Source: UBA10347 sp905182135 (GTDB taxonomy: Bacteria; Actinomycetota; Acidimicrobiia; Acidimicrobiales; UBA10347). Taken from it: a stretch of 64,000 nucleotides of DNA. The notes below the pieces were generated by a model. The model was not told the DNA's origin. It saw nothing but the letters and a program-made list of their open reading frames with translations, and did not search any database. Shown here one piece after another: positions 44,781 through 53,540 of this stretch (position 1 is its first letter; every line of letters starts with the position of its first letter). The stretch lies in contig CAWUSE010000004.1 in assembly GCA_963925805.1 (NCBI GenBank), positions 62,001 through 126,000 on the forward strand, in the 5' to 3' direction. The translations under genes were made by a program, and so were the position numbers.

Positions 44781-45295
44781 TGGTTGTCTCCTAATGGCCT
44801 GAGGCCTGGTGCCTGCACAATACGGTTGGTCTTGTCACGCAGGTCGGCGAGTTGACGCAGTAATCGCTGTAGCGCCTTGTCGCCGAATGCTTCTTCGATT
44901 TGGTTGTAAATCGCTTCGCTCTCGGGAGCCACCAAGGCCACCAAGTCATGTCCAGTGATCGTGAGCGATATCTCGGCTCGGCGTTGGTCGGTTGCGACGA
45001 GGGATCGGCGCACGAGTTGGCGTCCTTCAAGGTCTCGCAGGATCCGAGACAAGCTCGGCGCAAGTAGGAAGGTCGCGTCGACGATGGCCCCGACCTCGAT
45101 TGGTTCGGGAGTAGCGGAGAGGGCTCGCAACACTCGCCACTGTTGTTCGGTCAGATCGTGCTCGGCGAGCAGCGGACGGAAGAGCTGCATTGCAGCCTCT
45201 CGAGTTTGCAGCAGCACCATGGGTAACGACGCCGAGAAGTCCCGCATGGCGATTAGCCCGTCGCCGTCGATCCTGGCCTCGGCCGAAGATGTCAT
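44777..45295 (-). CDS. hpaR: MarR-family regulator, HpaR-like
   Basis: A 172-residue MarR-family winged-helix repressor. The HTH segment lies about 50-110 (LTEQQWRVLRALSATPEPIEVGAIVD ... LAPSLSRILRDLEGRQLVRRS) with a basic wing (TDQRRAEISLT). HpaR represses hpa genes and is released by 4-hydroxyphenylacetate-type ligands in enterobacteria; position inside the catabolic operon fits. It overlaps both neighbours by 4 bases. It probably acts at the 46.2-46.4 kb divergent promoter region. Confidence 0.85.
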   Translation of the reverse strand: MTSSAEARIDGDGLIAMRDFSASLPMVLLQTREAAMQLFRPLLAEHDLTEQQWRVLRALSATPEPIEVGAIVDATFLLAPSLSRILRDLEGRQLVRRSLVATDQRRAEISLTITGHDLVALVAPESEAIYNQIEEAFGDKALQRLLRQLADLRDKTNRIVQAPGLRPLGDNQ

Positions 45296-46197
45296 TGTGG
45301 TTCGGGGATCTGGAAGTCGGTTCCCTCGGGGAACGCGTCAGCGACCGTGTTGCGTAACACGCCAAGTTCAGGAACAGCGACCTCAACCACATCCCCAGGA
45401 ACAAGCCATTTTGGCGGATCGAACCGGGCGCCAGCGCCAGTAGGGGTGCCTGAGAAGATGATGTCGCCGGGCCGCAGTCGCGTGAAGGTCGATAGATAGT
45501 GAATTTGGTAGTCGATCGAGTACTTCATGGTCGCTGGGGTGTCATCTTGGCGTAATTCGCCATTGACGTGAGTCGTCAGGTGCAGGTCTTCGAAGTCGCC
45601 GATCTCATCGATCGAGACCAGGTGCGGACCGATCGACCCGGTCGATTCCCAGTTCTTTCCCTGGGTCACGTTGAACTTGGCGTGACGGACCCAATCACGA
45701 ATCGTGCCCTCATTGCCCAGTGACAGTCCTGCGATATGGCTGCGGGCTTCGCTGACCGGGATGCGCCGACCGGGCTTACCGATTATGACGACGATCTCAC
45801 CCTCGTAGTCGAGTTGCGGGCTTTCAGGCGGGCGAATGACATCGCGTTCATGGCCGGTGAACGAATCAGGAAAGCGCACAAAGACCGAAGGCCAGGCGGC
45901 GTCGCTCTTGTCCTCGTACTCGGCGCTGCGGCCGCCGTAGTTCACGCCGATGCAAAAGATCTTCTGCGGCCAGGGGAGCAGTCGTTCGTAGGTGATGTCG
46001 GTCACGGCATGGTCGGCTGGCTCATCGGCGAACTCGCGTGCTTCTTCGATGCGCATATGGCCTACGAGTTGACCCAGGTCGCTGATGCCCTTGATGCGCT
46101 GCGACCCAGCGCTGCCAAGTTCGATCACGCCTTGGCCGTCGGCGGTGAGCATGCCGAAACCGGGTGCATTGCCGGCCGTATACGAAACGAACCTCAT
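45292..46197 (-). CDS. Fumarylacetoacetate hydrolase-family enzyme (HpaG-like)
   Basis: A 301-residue FAH-family enzyme. The metal site is visible in LDYEGEIVVIIGKPGR, with WPSVFVRFPDS, GLSLGNEGTIRDWVRH, and SGTPTGAGARFDPP typical of FAH-type hydrolases and decarboxylases. In the Hpa pathway the decarboxylase/isomerase HpaG belongs to this family, so that role is likely; in E. coli it is a two-domain protein, here single-domain. It leads the minus-strand arm, overlapping hpaR by 4 bases. General FAH hydrolase is the alternative. Confidence 0.8.
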   Translation of the reverse strand: MRFVSYTAGNAPGFGMLTADGQGVIELGSAGSQRIKGISDLGQLVGHMRIEEAREFADEPADHAVTDITYERLLPWPQKIFCIGVNYGGRSAEYEDKSDAAWPSVFVRFPDSFTGHERDVIRPPESPQLDYEGEIVVIIGKPGRRIPVSEARSHIAGLSLGNEGTIRDWVRHAKFNVTQGKNWESTGSIGPHLVSIDEIGDFEDLHLTTHVNGELRQDDTPATMKYSIDYQIHYLSTFTRLRPGDIIFSGTPTGAGARFDPPKWLVPGDVVEVAVPELGVLRNTVADAFPEGTDFQIPEPQ

Positions 46198-46369
46198 GCG
46201 GCCATTTTGGTAATCGCGGCTTCTGTTCGTTCAGGCCGTTCTGTGGATGCGACTTGCTGTTGCATGATGGACACCACTTCTAAAGATTCCGTTGCGTTGA
46301 GATAGTACACATGTTAAACATCTAGGGCAAGGGGAAGTTCCCACCTGCCAAACACGATTGCGAGAAGCC
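46198..46369. promoter_or_regulatory. Divergent control region of the hpa cluster
   Basis: A 172-base spacer separates the two outward-facing arms. It is more AT-rich near 46290-46325 and contains ATGTTAAACAT (46311-46321), where ATGTT and AACAT are exact inverted arms. This is a plausible HpaR/MarR operator. No convincing -35/-10 pair was assigned. Confidence 0.4.
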
Positions 46370-46774
46370 GTGCCGCACATCACGATTGAGTACTCAGCCA
46401 ATGTTGCTGAGCACCACGACATTGATGCGCTGGTGGAGACTGTCCACACAGCGGCGCTCAGTCACGGGTTGCCACCCGTCGATGCATTGCGCACCAGGGC
46501 AGCGGTGCGCGTTCACTATCTGATTGCTGACGGATCTGAACCGGAAACGTTTGCGTTTATCGCTATTGCTGTTCGCATCGGTCCCGGTCGCGACGCGACC
46601 TCTAAATCGACCTTCATCGAGATGGTGCTCGACGCCGCTGAGGCGTTCATCGGCGGCGTTTGCTGTCCACTGTCGATCGCATGGTCGATTGAACTCAATG
46701 AGATCGACCCCGAGTTTCGGATCAACCGCAATTACGTCCGTCGTCATCTGAATTCGCTGAAAGAAGACACGTAA
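46370..46774 (+). CDS. hpaF: 5-carboxymethyl-2-hydroxymuconate isomerase
   Basis: A 134-residue tautomerase-superfamily enzyme. I place the start at the GTG codon so that the protein begins Met-Pro-His (PHITIEYS), because family members use Pro1, exposed after Met removal, as catalytic base; GAGAAG lies just upstream. A start four codons earlier would bury the proline. HpaF interconverts 5-carboxymethyl-2-hydroxymuconate isomers in the homoprotocatechuate pathway. It shares one base with the start of hpaE (TAATG). Confidence 0.87.
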   Translation: MPHITIEYSANVAEHHDIDALVETVHTAALSHGLPPVDALRTRAAVRVHYLIADGSEPETFAFIAIAVRIGPGRDATSKSTFIEMVLDAAEAFIGGVCCPLSIAWSIELNEIDPEFRINRNYVRRHLNSLKEDT

Positions 46775-48300
46775 TGGCTAATGCCACAACATACGAAGAC
46801 AATCTGGCTGCAGCCACTGGTTATCTCGCCCGTTTCGCCAATGCGCCGCTACCCCACCTCATCGGGGGAGAGGCGATGCTGTCAGTGTCGGGTGAGACGT
46901 TCGCGAACCAGTCGCCAATCGACGGCCGTCATCTCGGTGATGTTTCGTCGGGCGACGCAGCCGACATCGATGCGGCCGCCAAAGCCGCGGTGCGGGGATT
47001 TGGCGTGTGGAGCGCCATGTCCGGCGCCGAACGCAAGGTTATCTTGCACAAGGTCGCTGACCTGATCGAAGAGAAGGCACACCAGATCGCGGTCACCGAA
47101 TGCATCGATACTGGTCAGACGATGCGCTTCATGGGTCACGCCGCATTACGAGGCGCTGCGAACTTCCGCTTCTTTGCGGACCAGGCTCCAGCCGCCAATG
47201 ATGGCCAGTCACTGCCAACTGCTGACCATGTGAACTACACGACTCGAGATCCAATCGGTCCGGTCGGGGTCATCACGCCATGGAACACCCCGTTTATGCT
47301 CAGCACGTGGAAGATTGCGCCGGCACTAGCTGCCGGATGCAGCGTTGTGCACAAGCCAGCGGAGTGGAGCCCGTTCACGGCGCACTTGCTGGCCGAGATA
47401 GCGCTCGAAGCTGGCCTGCCGCCAGGTGTTCTGAATGTCGTGCACGGTATGGGCGAGACCGCAGGCAAGAGCCTGACCGAACACCCCGACATTAAGGCCA
47501 TCGCTTTCGTCGGTGAGTCATCGACCGGTTCGATGATTCAAGCACAAGGTGCGTCAACTCTGAAGCGAGTCCACTTCGAACTGGGTGGGAAGAACCCAGT
47601 CATCGTGTTCGACGATGCCGACATTGAACGTGCACTTGATGCGGTGATCTTCATGATCTACAGCCTGAACGGCGAGCGCTGTACGAGTTCGAGCCGGGTG
47701 TTGATCCAGTCGTCGATCTACGACGAGTTCACCGAGCGCCTGGCCGAGAAGATGAAGGGTGTGCCGGTTGGTCATCCACTTGATCCGTCATCGGTTATTG
47801 GCCCTCTCATCCATCCTCGCCATCATGAAAAGGTCTGCAGTTATCAGGACATCGCCAAGGAAGAAGGCGCAACAGTCATCTATGGAAACACTTGGGCTGA
47901 TGCTCCCGAAGGCGGTAACTGGGTCACGCCGGTTTTGTATACCGGCGCCACCAACGAGATGCGCATTGCACAAGAAGAGATTTTTGGCCCAGCACTCACG
48001 GCGATCCCGTTCGAGGACGAGGCCGATGCAATCAAGATTGCAAACGACGTCGAGTACGGGCTCGCCGGCTATTTGTGGACTCGTGACGTTGGTCGGGCTC
48101 ATCGGGTTGCGCATGCGCTTGAGGCTGGCATGATCTGGGTTAATTCCCAGAACGTGCGTCACCTTCCAACGCCGTTTGGTGGCACCAAGTCCAGCGGGAT
48201 CGGGCGTGACGGTGGCGACTGGAGCTTCGAGTTCTATATGGAGACTAAGAACATCGCCATTGCGTTCGACACTCACGCCGTGCCGAAACTGGGCGGCTGA
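46774..48300 (+). CDS. hpaE: 5-carboxymethyl-2-hydroxymuconate semialdehyde dehydrogenase
   Basis: A 508-residue NAD-dependent aldehyde dehydrogenase. E269 in HFELGGKNP and C303 in NGERCTSSSR are the general base and nucleophile; NGERCT is characteristic of HpaE. TPWNTPF and VGESSTGS complete the cofactor site. It oxidises the ring-cleavage product of homoprotocatechuate. Its start overlaps the hpaF stop by one base. This is the best single marker of the pathway in the cluster. Confidence 0.9.
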   Translation: MANATTYEDNLAAATGYLARFANAPLPHLIGGEAMLSVSGETFANQSPIDGRHLGDVSSGDAADIDAAAKAAVRGFGVWSAMSGAERKVILHKVADLIEEKAHQIAVTECIDTGQTMRFMGHAALRGAANFRFFADQAPAANDGQSLPTADHVNYTTRDPIGPVGVITPWNTPFMLSTWKIAPALAAGCSVVHKPAEWSPFTAHLLAEIALEAGLPPGVLNVVHGMGETAGKSLTEHPDIKAIAFVGESSTGSMIQAQGASTLKRVHFELGGKNPVIVFDDADIERALDAVIFMIYSLNGERCTSSSRVLIQSSIYDEFTERLAEKMKGVPVGHPLDPSSVIGPLIHPRHHEKVCSYQDIAKEEGATVIYGNTWADAPEGGNWVTPVLYTGATNEMRIAQEEIFGPALTAIPFEDEADAIKIANDVEYGLAGYLWTRDVGRAHRVAHALEAGMIWVNSQNVRHLPTPFGGTKSSGIGRDGGDWSFEFYMETKNIAIAFDTHAVPKLGG

Positions 48301-48308
48301 GGTTCACG

Positions 48309-48650
48309 ATGAGTTTGTATTACGTGCAGAAGTTTCTCTATGAGTTAAACCGCGACGAGGGCAAGCAGCAGGCCTATATGGCTGATCGCGATGCTGCGAT
48401 TGCAAGCTTTGAGTTAACCAATGAAGAACGGGCCGCGCTCACGGCCCCGGACATCGGCATGCTGTTTCACCTTGGTGTGAACGGGCAAATCTTGATGCAC
48501 TTTGCGGCGCTCCACCAGATCGAATGGGCCGACTATCTCCAGCGCATGCGCGACGGGATCCAAGCGCACGGTCCGGTCCGAGAAGGTGTGTACGCCATGA
48601 CCGGCTACGAAGGAACCGACGTACATGCCAAGAGCCTGGGCCAGGAGTGA
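48309..48650 (+). CDS. LigA-like small subunit of extradiol ring-cleavage dioxygenase
   Basis: A 113-residue helical protein of the LigA family (protocatechuate 4,5-dioxygenase alpha type). It has YYVQKFLYELNRD, FELTNEERAALTAPDIGMLFHLGVNGQILMHFAAL and a short C-terminal tail. LigA subunits cap the active site of the LigB subunit. It begins 8 bases after hpaE and is followed by the LigB-like gene. HpaD of enterobacteria lacks such a subunit, so this is a two-gene variant. Confidence 0.86.
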   Translation: MSLYYVQKFLYELNRDEGKQQAYMADRDAAIASFELTNEERAALTAPDIGMLFHLGVNGQILMHFAALHQIEWADYLQRMRDGIQAHGPVREGVYAMTGYEGTDVHAKSLGQE

Positions 48651-48705
48651 CCTTGAAAGTGAATGCCTTGGTCCAATCAACTAGCGCCGAAACAGGAGAG
48701 AGCTG

Positions 48706-49554
48706 ATGCCACTTGTCTATGCAGGCGTGTGCAGTCACGCCCCCGGAATCACCGGGCGAGCCAACCAGGCCGACCCGACAGTCCGCGACGCGTTCTACGC
48801 ATCGTTTGACCAGATGCGGCGCGATATCGAAGCCACCAAACCCGACGCGTTAGTCGTCATTGCTGCCGAACACTTCGCGAACTTCTTCATGGACAACATG
48901 CCCACTTTTGCTCTGGGCATGGCCGACTTCTACGACGGCCCCATCGAGGATGCTGGCTGGCTTGGCATCGACAAATTTCGTGCCCCTGGCAATCGAGATT
49001 TGTCCGAACGGCTGATCAAGGAAGTCATGCAGACCGTCGATGTCAGCTACGCCGAAGAATGGAAGTTCGACCATGGCATTGCTGTGCCTCTGCACTTCTT
49101 GACGCCGAACTTCGACCTGCCGATCATCCCGGCCAACATCAATTGCCAAGGGCCACCACTTAGCCCACTGTCGCGAGCGTGGGCGTTTGGCGAGGCGTTG
49201 CGCCGGGCGGCCGACGCGTTGCCCGAACGGATTGCACTAGTGGGTACCGGAGGGATCTCTCACTGGCCCGCCACACCGGACAGCGGCAAGATCAATGAAC
49301 CCTGGGATCGTGACTTCCTGGATCGTTGGTGCCGTAACGACCGCGATGCATTGCTCGACTACGACGATGGCACGGTCTACACCGATGCTGGCCAAGGCGG
49401 GTTCGAGATCCGAACGTTCATCACGGTGAGCGGAGCGGCGGCGGGCGCCACGGGCACGGTGCATTTCTATGAGCCCATTCCGATCTTTGCTGTGGGGTGC
49501 ACTGTGGCTAGTTACGATCTGGGAGCAACCGTGGGGGTTGCCCGGTTGATCTGA
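48706..49554 (+). CDS. LigB-like catalytic subunit of extradiol ring-cleavage dioxygenase
   Basis: A 282-residue class III (LigB-type) extradiol dioxygenase. Expected Fe(II) ligands are visible as H11 (CSHAPG), H56 (AAEHFANF) and E234 (GGFEIRTF); H186 in GTGGISHWP matches the catalytic His. With the LigA-like partner it should cleave the catechol ring of a protocatechuate-like substrate. Given hpaE/F/H/I in the cluster, homoprotocatechuate 2,3-cleavage is the parsimonious reaction; 4,5-cleavage of protocatechuate would need different downstream enzymes. A GGAGAG site precedes the ATG. Confidence 0.88.
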   Translation: MPLVYAGVCSHAPGITGRANQADPTVRDAFYASFDQMRRDIEATKPDALVVIAAEHFANFFMDNMPTFALGMADFYDGPIEDAGWLGIDKFRAPGNRDLSERLIKEVMQTVDVSYAEEWKFDHGIAVPLHFLTPNFDLPIIPANINCQGPPLSPLSRAWAFGEALRRAADALPERIALVGTGGISHWPATPDSGKINEPWDRDFLDRWCRNDRDALLDYDDGTVYTDAGQGGFEIRTFITVSGAAAGATGTVHFYEPIPIFAVGCTVASYDLGATVGVARLI

Positions 49555-49646
49555 TCCCCCAGGTCAAAGCGGGGTAGTCGTCGGCTGATTGTTCAAGATC
49601 TCGGCCGTTGCGGATGCAGTCGTTATTGAACATCTCCTAGGATGCC

Positions 49647-50933
49647 GTGATGCAGCCCGATCTCTCAGCGACCTACGACGCCGACACCATCAGTGACGTG
49701 GAAGGATTTTGGACCCGTCCCCATGCCGTCCGCGAAGGTGTGTTCCACCACTTGCGGCAACTCGATGGCATGTACTTCTCGAACGAACGAGCGTTAGAAC
49801 TCGACGGTGAGGTATTGATCCCCCCAGGGCCTGGCTATTACTCGGTTGTTCGACACGCAGAGATCGTCGAGGCGAGCCGCAAGCCTGAACTTTTCTGTTC
49901 GGGGCACGGCAGCAACATCGCCGACCTCCCTCCTGAATTCAACGAGTTCTTCGGCAACATGATCAATATGGACGACCCGAAGCACGCTCGCATGCGGGGC
50001 ATCGTGTCCCGGGCATTCACGCCCCGAGTCATTCAGCAGATCGAGGAGATCATTGCAGTTAAGGCTGCTCACATTGTCGCCTCGGTGGCGTCGAAGGGCG
50101 AATGCGACTTCGTCACAGAAATCGCTTCCCGGCTTCCACTCGCGATGATCTGTGACCTGATGGGTATCGCCGAGGATAAATACGACACCGTCTTCGAACA
50201 ATCCAACATCATCTTGTCAAATGGCGACCCCGAATACATACCCGAGGGGTCGAACCCCGTCGAGGCGCTTTTGCTTGCGGGCGCAAGCCTTGCTGAGATC
50301 ATGAAAGACCTGGCCGCTGAACGTCAGCAGAATCCAGCTGATGACCTGACTACCGCGTTGCTGAATGCCGAGTTTGATGGCGAGAAGCTGACCGACGAGG
50401 AGATCGGGTCGTTCTTCATCCTGCTGTGCGTTGCGGGGAACGAAACCACCCGCAACAGCATCAGTCATGGCATCAAGCTGCTCACCGACAATCCCGAACA
50501 GCGTGCGTTGCTTATGAGCGACCTCGATGCGTATATGCCCAACGCGGTCGAAGAGATCGTCCGCATGGCCTCGCCGGTGATGCACTTCCGCCGAACCGTA
50601 ACCACCGACGGCACCATGCTCGGCAATCAAGAACTGAACGCAGGCGACAAGATTGTTCTTTGGTACGGGTCGGGTAATCGTGATGAATCGGTATTCGAAA
50701 ACCCGCACGAATTCGACATCAGTCGTGATAATTCTAGCCAAATTGGGTTCGGCGGTCCTGGTCCGCACTTCTGCTTGGGGGCCCACCTCGCTCGGCGCCA
50801 AATCACTATGTTGTTCCGAGAGCTGCTGATCCAGTTGCCTGACATGTCGGTGGTCGGCGAGCCGGACTACCTGCGCTCGAACTTCATCAACGGCATCAAG
50901 CACCTCAACGTCGAGTTCACTCCCGTTGGTTGA
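49647..50933 (+). CDS. Cytochrome P450 (CYP124/125/142-like), plus-strand hpa arm
   Basis: A 428-residue soluble P450. The heme loop is FGGPGPHFCLGAHLARRQ with ligand C376; EEIVR (302-306) is the ExxR motif; the I-helix AGNETT (263-268) keeps the acid-alcohol pair. The GPGPHFCLGAHLAR wording is common in mycobacterial CYP124/125/142 relatives that oxidise sterols and branched lipids, but also in many environmental P450s. It starts GTG-ATG (either codon) 92 bases after the LigB-like gene and overlaps the next methyltransferase. No redox partner is adjacent. An aromatic substrate is inferred only from context. Confidence 0.93.
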   Translation: MMQPDLSATYDADTISDVEGFWTRPHAVREGVFHHLRQLDGMYFSNERALELDGEVLIPPGPGYYSVVRHAEIVEASRKPELFCSGHGSNIADLPPEFNEFFGNMINMDDPKHARMRGIVSRAFTPRVIQQIEEIIAVKAAHIVASVASKGECDFVTEIASRLPLAMICDLMGIAEDKYDTVFEQSNIILSNGDPEYIPEGSNPVEALLLAGASLAEIMKDLAAERQQNPADDLTTALLNAEFDGEKLTDEEIGSFFILLCVAGNETTRNSISHGIKLLTDNPEQRALLMSDLDAYMPNAVEEIVRMASPVMHFRRTVTTDGTMLGNQELNAGDKIVLWYGSGNRDESVFENPHEFDISRDNSSQIGFGGPGPHFCLGAHLARRQITMLFRELLIQLPDMSVVGEPDYLRSNFINGIKHLNVEFTPVG

Positions 50934-51492
50934 AAACGTGTCCCGTTGGGACGGCGCCAGAGCGCCGAGCTACGACGACAAATGGCAGCAGATGGTCAAG
51001 GATGGGGAGAATCCACACGGTGAGGCTGACTTTGTCGCCAGGTTCGCACCTGTGTCGGTTCTCGACGCAGGGTGCGGAACCGGACGAGTTGCCATTGAAC
51101 TCGCTGCTCGTGGGCTCGACGTCGTCGGTAGCGACATCGACGCTCAGATGCTGGCCCAGGCACACGTTAAGGCACCCGAGTTGGCGTGGGTGGAATCGGA
51201 TCTTGGTTCATTGAACCTAGGTCGTACCTTCGACGTGGTTGTCATGGCCGGGAATGTGATCCTGTTTGTCGAGCCGGGAACCGAAGGGGCCTGTGTCGCG
51301 GGTGCAGCACGCCATGTCGGCGCAGGCGGGTATCTGATCGCTGGCTTCTCGTTGGCGCGTGGTGTCTCGACGAGCGCATGGGACGGCTGGCTTCGGAACG
51401 CTGGCTTGGAACCATTCGCCCGCTTCAGCAGTTGGTTCGGGGATCCGTTTGAAGACAGCGACTATGTCGTTTCGGTGGCGCATCGCGAGTAA
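50926..51492 (+). CDS. Class I SAM-dependent methyltransferase
   Basis: A 188-residue Rossmann methyltransferase. Motif I is VLDAGCGTGRVAIELAARG; the following acidic residue after strand 2 (VGSDID) binds the SAM ribose, and FDVVVMAGNV forms motif II. The N-terminus (WDGARAPSYDDKW) resembles small-molecule methyltransferases. Its TTG start overlaps the P450 stop by 8 bases; a GTG at 50938 is an alternative. Substrate unknown; it may modify an intermediate or product linked to the P450. Confidence 0.82.
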   Translation: MVENVSRWDGARAPSYDDKWQQMVKDGENPHGEADFVARFAPVSVLDAGCGTGRVAIELAARGLDVVGSDIDAQMLAQAHVKAPELAWVESDLGSLNLGRTFDVVVMAGNVILFVEPGTEGACVAGAARHVGAGGYLIAGFSLARGVSTSAWDGWLRNAGLEPFARFSSWFGDPFEDSDYVVSVAHRE

Positions 51493-51708
51493 TCAGCCTT
51501 TGCAGGTCAGGAAACGGTTTGCCAGAAGCGCCGGAAACGTGAGCTGTTCACAGGATGAAGCCAGCCCCAGCAAGCGGTCCTTTGATGTTGTAGATGATGG
51601 CACCGGAGCCACTCATCATCAGTCGGTACCTCACGTCGGTCATCCAGATTGGTGGATGCCTTGGAGTCCAGTTTGAGTGTGGTGGCGAAGGTTCCTAGAG
51701 TTGAACGT

Positions 51709-52077
51709 ATGCCTCTTGATGCGATTCTCGACAGAACCTTTGCCGCCGCCGAGGCGAACGACTGGGCGACGTTTCGCTCGATGTTCGCCGACGACGCAGT
51801 GATGAAGCAGAACGTGGGTCCGGAACAGTCAATCGATCAAGCGATGAAGACGCTGCCGAGGCTGACCGCCGACGGCACCACTTTGCGTTACGAGAACGTC
51901 CGACGGGTAGGTGGCAAATCGAACATCACCGAAATGCATGATGCGGTGTTCACCAAGCCAGACGGTCGGGTTGTGCGGATCGATCTTTGTGTCGTGGTGC
52001 AGTTCAACGAGGATGGCAAGATCACCCGAACCGATGAGTATCTCGATTCTGCCGCTACGACTGGCCTGCTGGGCTAA
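51709..52077 (+). CDS. SnoaL-like/NTF2-fold protein
   Basis: A 122-residue SnoaL/NTF2-like cone-shaped alpha+beta protein. The pattern ILDRTFAAAEANDWATFRSMFADDAV at the N-terminus and VVQFNEDGKITRTDEYLDSA at the end are typical. Such folds can be isomerases, hydratases or non-enzymatic. The ATG at 51709 begins the family pattern. It follows the methyltransferase by about 215 bases. Confidence 0.78.
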   Translation: MPLDAILDRTFAAAEANDWATFRSMFADDAVMKQNVGPEQSIDQAMKTLPRLTADGTTLRYENVRRVGGKSNITEMHDAVFTKPDGRVVRIDLCVVVQFNEDGKITRTDEYLDSAATTGLLG

Positions 52078-52289
52078 TCCGAGGCGCTTCCCCTGAGACG
52101 AAGCAGTGGATTACACGTTAGAACTGAGGCGTCGTCGCGATAGCTGCGGTGACCTACTCGTCGCTCACGTACTCGCCGACCATCTTGCCTGCTACGGGCG
52201 ACTTGTATGGGGCAAGGCCGAGGTGTCCATGTCCGCACAGGGCCGTCAAGATGAGGGTCTCGCTGCCTAACACGGGAGCAATTGACCGT

Positions 52290-53528
52290 CTAGGTGCGGG
52301 CGGGAGTTGGTACGACCAAAGCGACGAGAGCGACGACGACTGAGGCGATAGCGCACGCAATGACGATGGGTTCGTAGGAATTGGAGAAGTCGTTGCCGAT
52401 AGACAGGATGAGCGGGCCGATGGCCGATGCCCCAACGCCAGCGGTGGTGGCTATGCCCTTGATTGAACCAATGTGTTCGATCCCAAACCATTTCGGATAA
52501 AGAGCGCCGGACAGGGCGCCAATGGCGCCGCCGCCCAGGCCCAAGGCCAGGCCGTAGAGTGCTGCCATAACGCCAGGTTCCGCGACTGTTGCCAGGAACG
52601 TGCCAAGGCCAAGCATGGCCCCACCAAAGAACATGAGGGGTCGAGCCGGCAGCCGGTCGGTGAGCGAGCCGACGACGAAGCTGCTCGACACGCTGCCGAT
52701 GAGTTGGGGGATAAAAATAGCCGCAGCCTGAGTCTTTGTTAAGCCCTGTTCGCCGAGCAGGTCGGTGTTGTGGAAAGTGAGAGCGGTGCTTACCGCACCC
52801 GCCATGAATCCGACGGCAGTGAGCGTCCAGAATGCAGGCGTGCGTATTGCCTCGGACACGGTGTACGAACGACCGCGGATGAGGTTTGCTGGCTGATCAC
52901 TGGCTTTGCCGTCAGGGACCTGGTCAATTTGCTCGGGGCGATCAACGATCGCGAATCGGGCAATGGGGACAAGCGTTATGGCAACGACTGCACCCAGGAT
53001 CACCCAGGTGCTTCGCCATCCAAATGCTCGGATGAGGGCAGCAAAGGTCAGTGGAGCGAGTGACAGGATGGCGACAGTGCCCATGGTGTTCAAGGCCAGA
53101 GCGAAACCGCGTCGCCTTTCGAACCACATCACGACGCCCTGGGAACCAATCAGGCTGAGTGAGCCTTGCCCAAGCATGCGGAGCCCTACGAATGCGATCG
53201 CAAGCATCACGATGTTCTGCACCGTGCCGGTCAGCGCCACCGCAGCGGCGAAGCCGACGGAGACGATGGTCAGAGTGTGCTTCACGCCGGTGCGATCGGC
53301 CCAGCGCCCAACGAAGGGCAGTGCCACCGCTCCTGTGAGCGTGCCAACCATATATGCAGTAGCTACCGCAGACCGCGAGGTTCCTAGTGACTCGATGAGG
53401 TCGTCGGTAAAGGCAGATACCCCGATCGTCTGGCCCGGTGCTGTGAAGCCGCGCACGATGGTGCAGAACAGCAGCATGTGCCAGCCGTAGAACGCGTCTG
53501 GGCGGCGCGCTGATCGGGGTGAGAGCAT
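52290..53528 (-). CDS. MFS transporter (OFA/monocarboxylate-like)
   Basis: A 412-residue permease with 12 predicted membrane segments. The loop 2-3 motif reads GRWADRTGVKHT, and loop 8-9 reads GSLTDRLPARP; FYGWHMLLFCTIVRGF at the N-terminus resembles the oxalate/formate and monocarboxylate transporter (OFA/MCT) group. It may import a small organic acid. The ATG is 12 bases after the nucleoside phosphorylase gene on the same strand, so the two are co-transcribed. Confidence 0.86.
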   Translation of the reverse strand: MLSPRSARRPDAFYGWHMLLFCTIVRGFTAPGQTIGVSAFTDDLIESLGTSRSAVATAYMVGTLTGAVALPFVGRWADRTGVKHTLTIVSVGFAAAVALTGTVQNIVMLAIAFVGLRMLGQGSLSLIGSQGVVMWFERRRGFALALNTMGTVAILSLAPLTFAALIRAFGWRSTWVILGAVVAITLVPIARFAIVDRPEQIDQVPDGKASDQPANLIRGRSYTVSEAIRTPAFWTLTAVGFMAGAVSTALTFHNTDLLGEQGLTKTQAAAIFIPQLIGSVSSSFVVGSLTDRLPARPLMFFGGAMLGLGTFLATVAEPGVMAALYGLALGLGGGAIGALSGALYPKWFGIEHIGSIKGIATTAGVGASAIGPLILSIGNDFSNSYEPIVIACAIASVVVALVALVVPTPART

Positions 53529-53540
53529 GACAGCGTGCGC

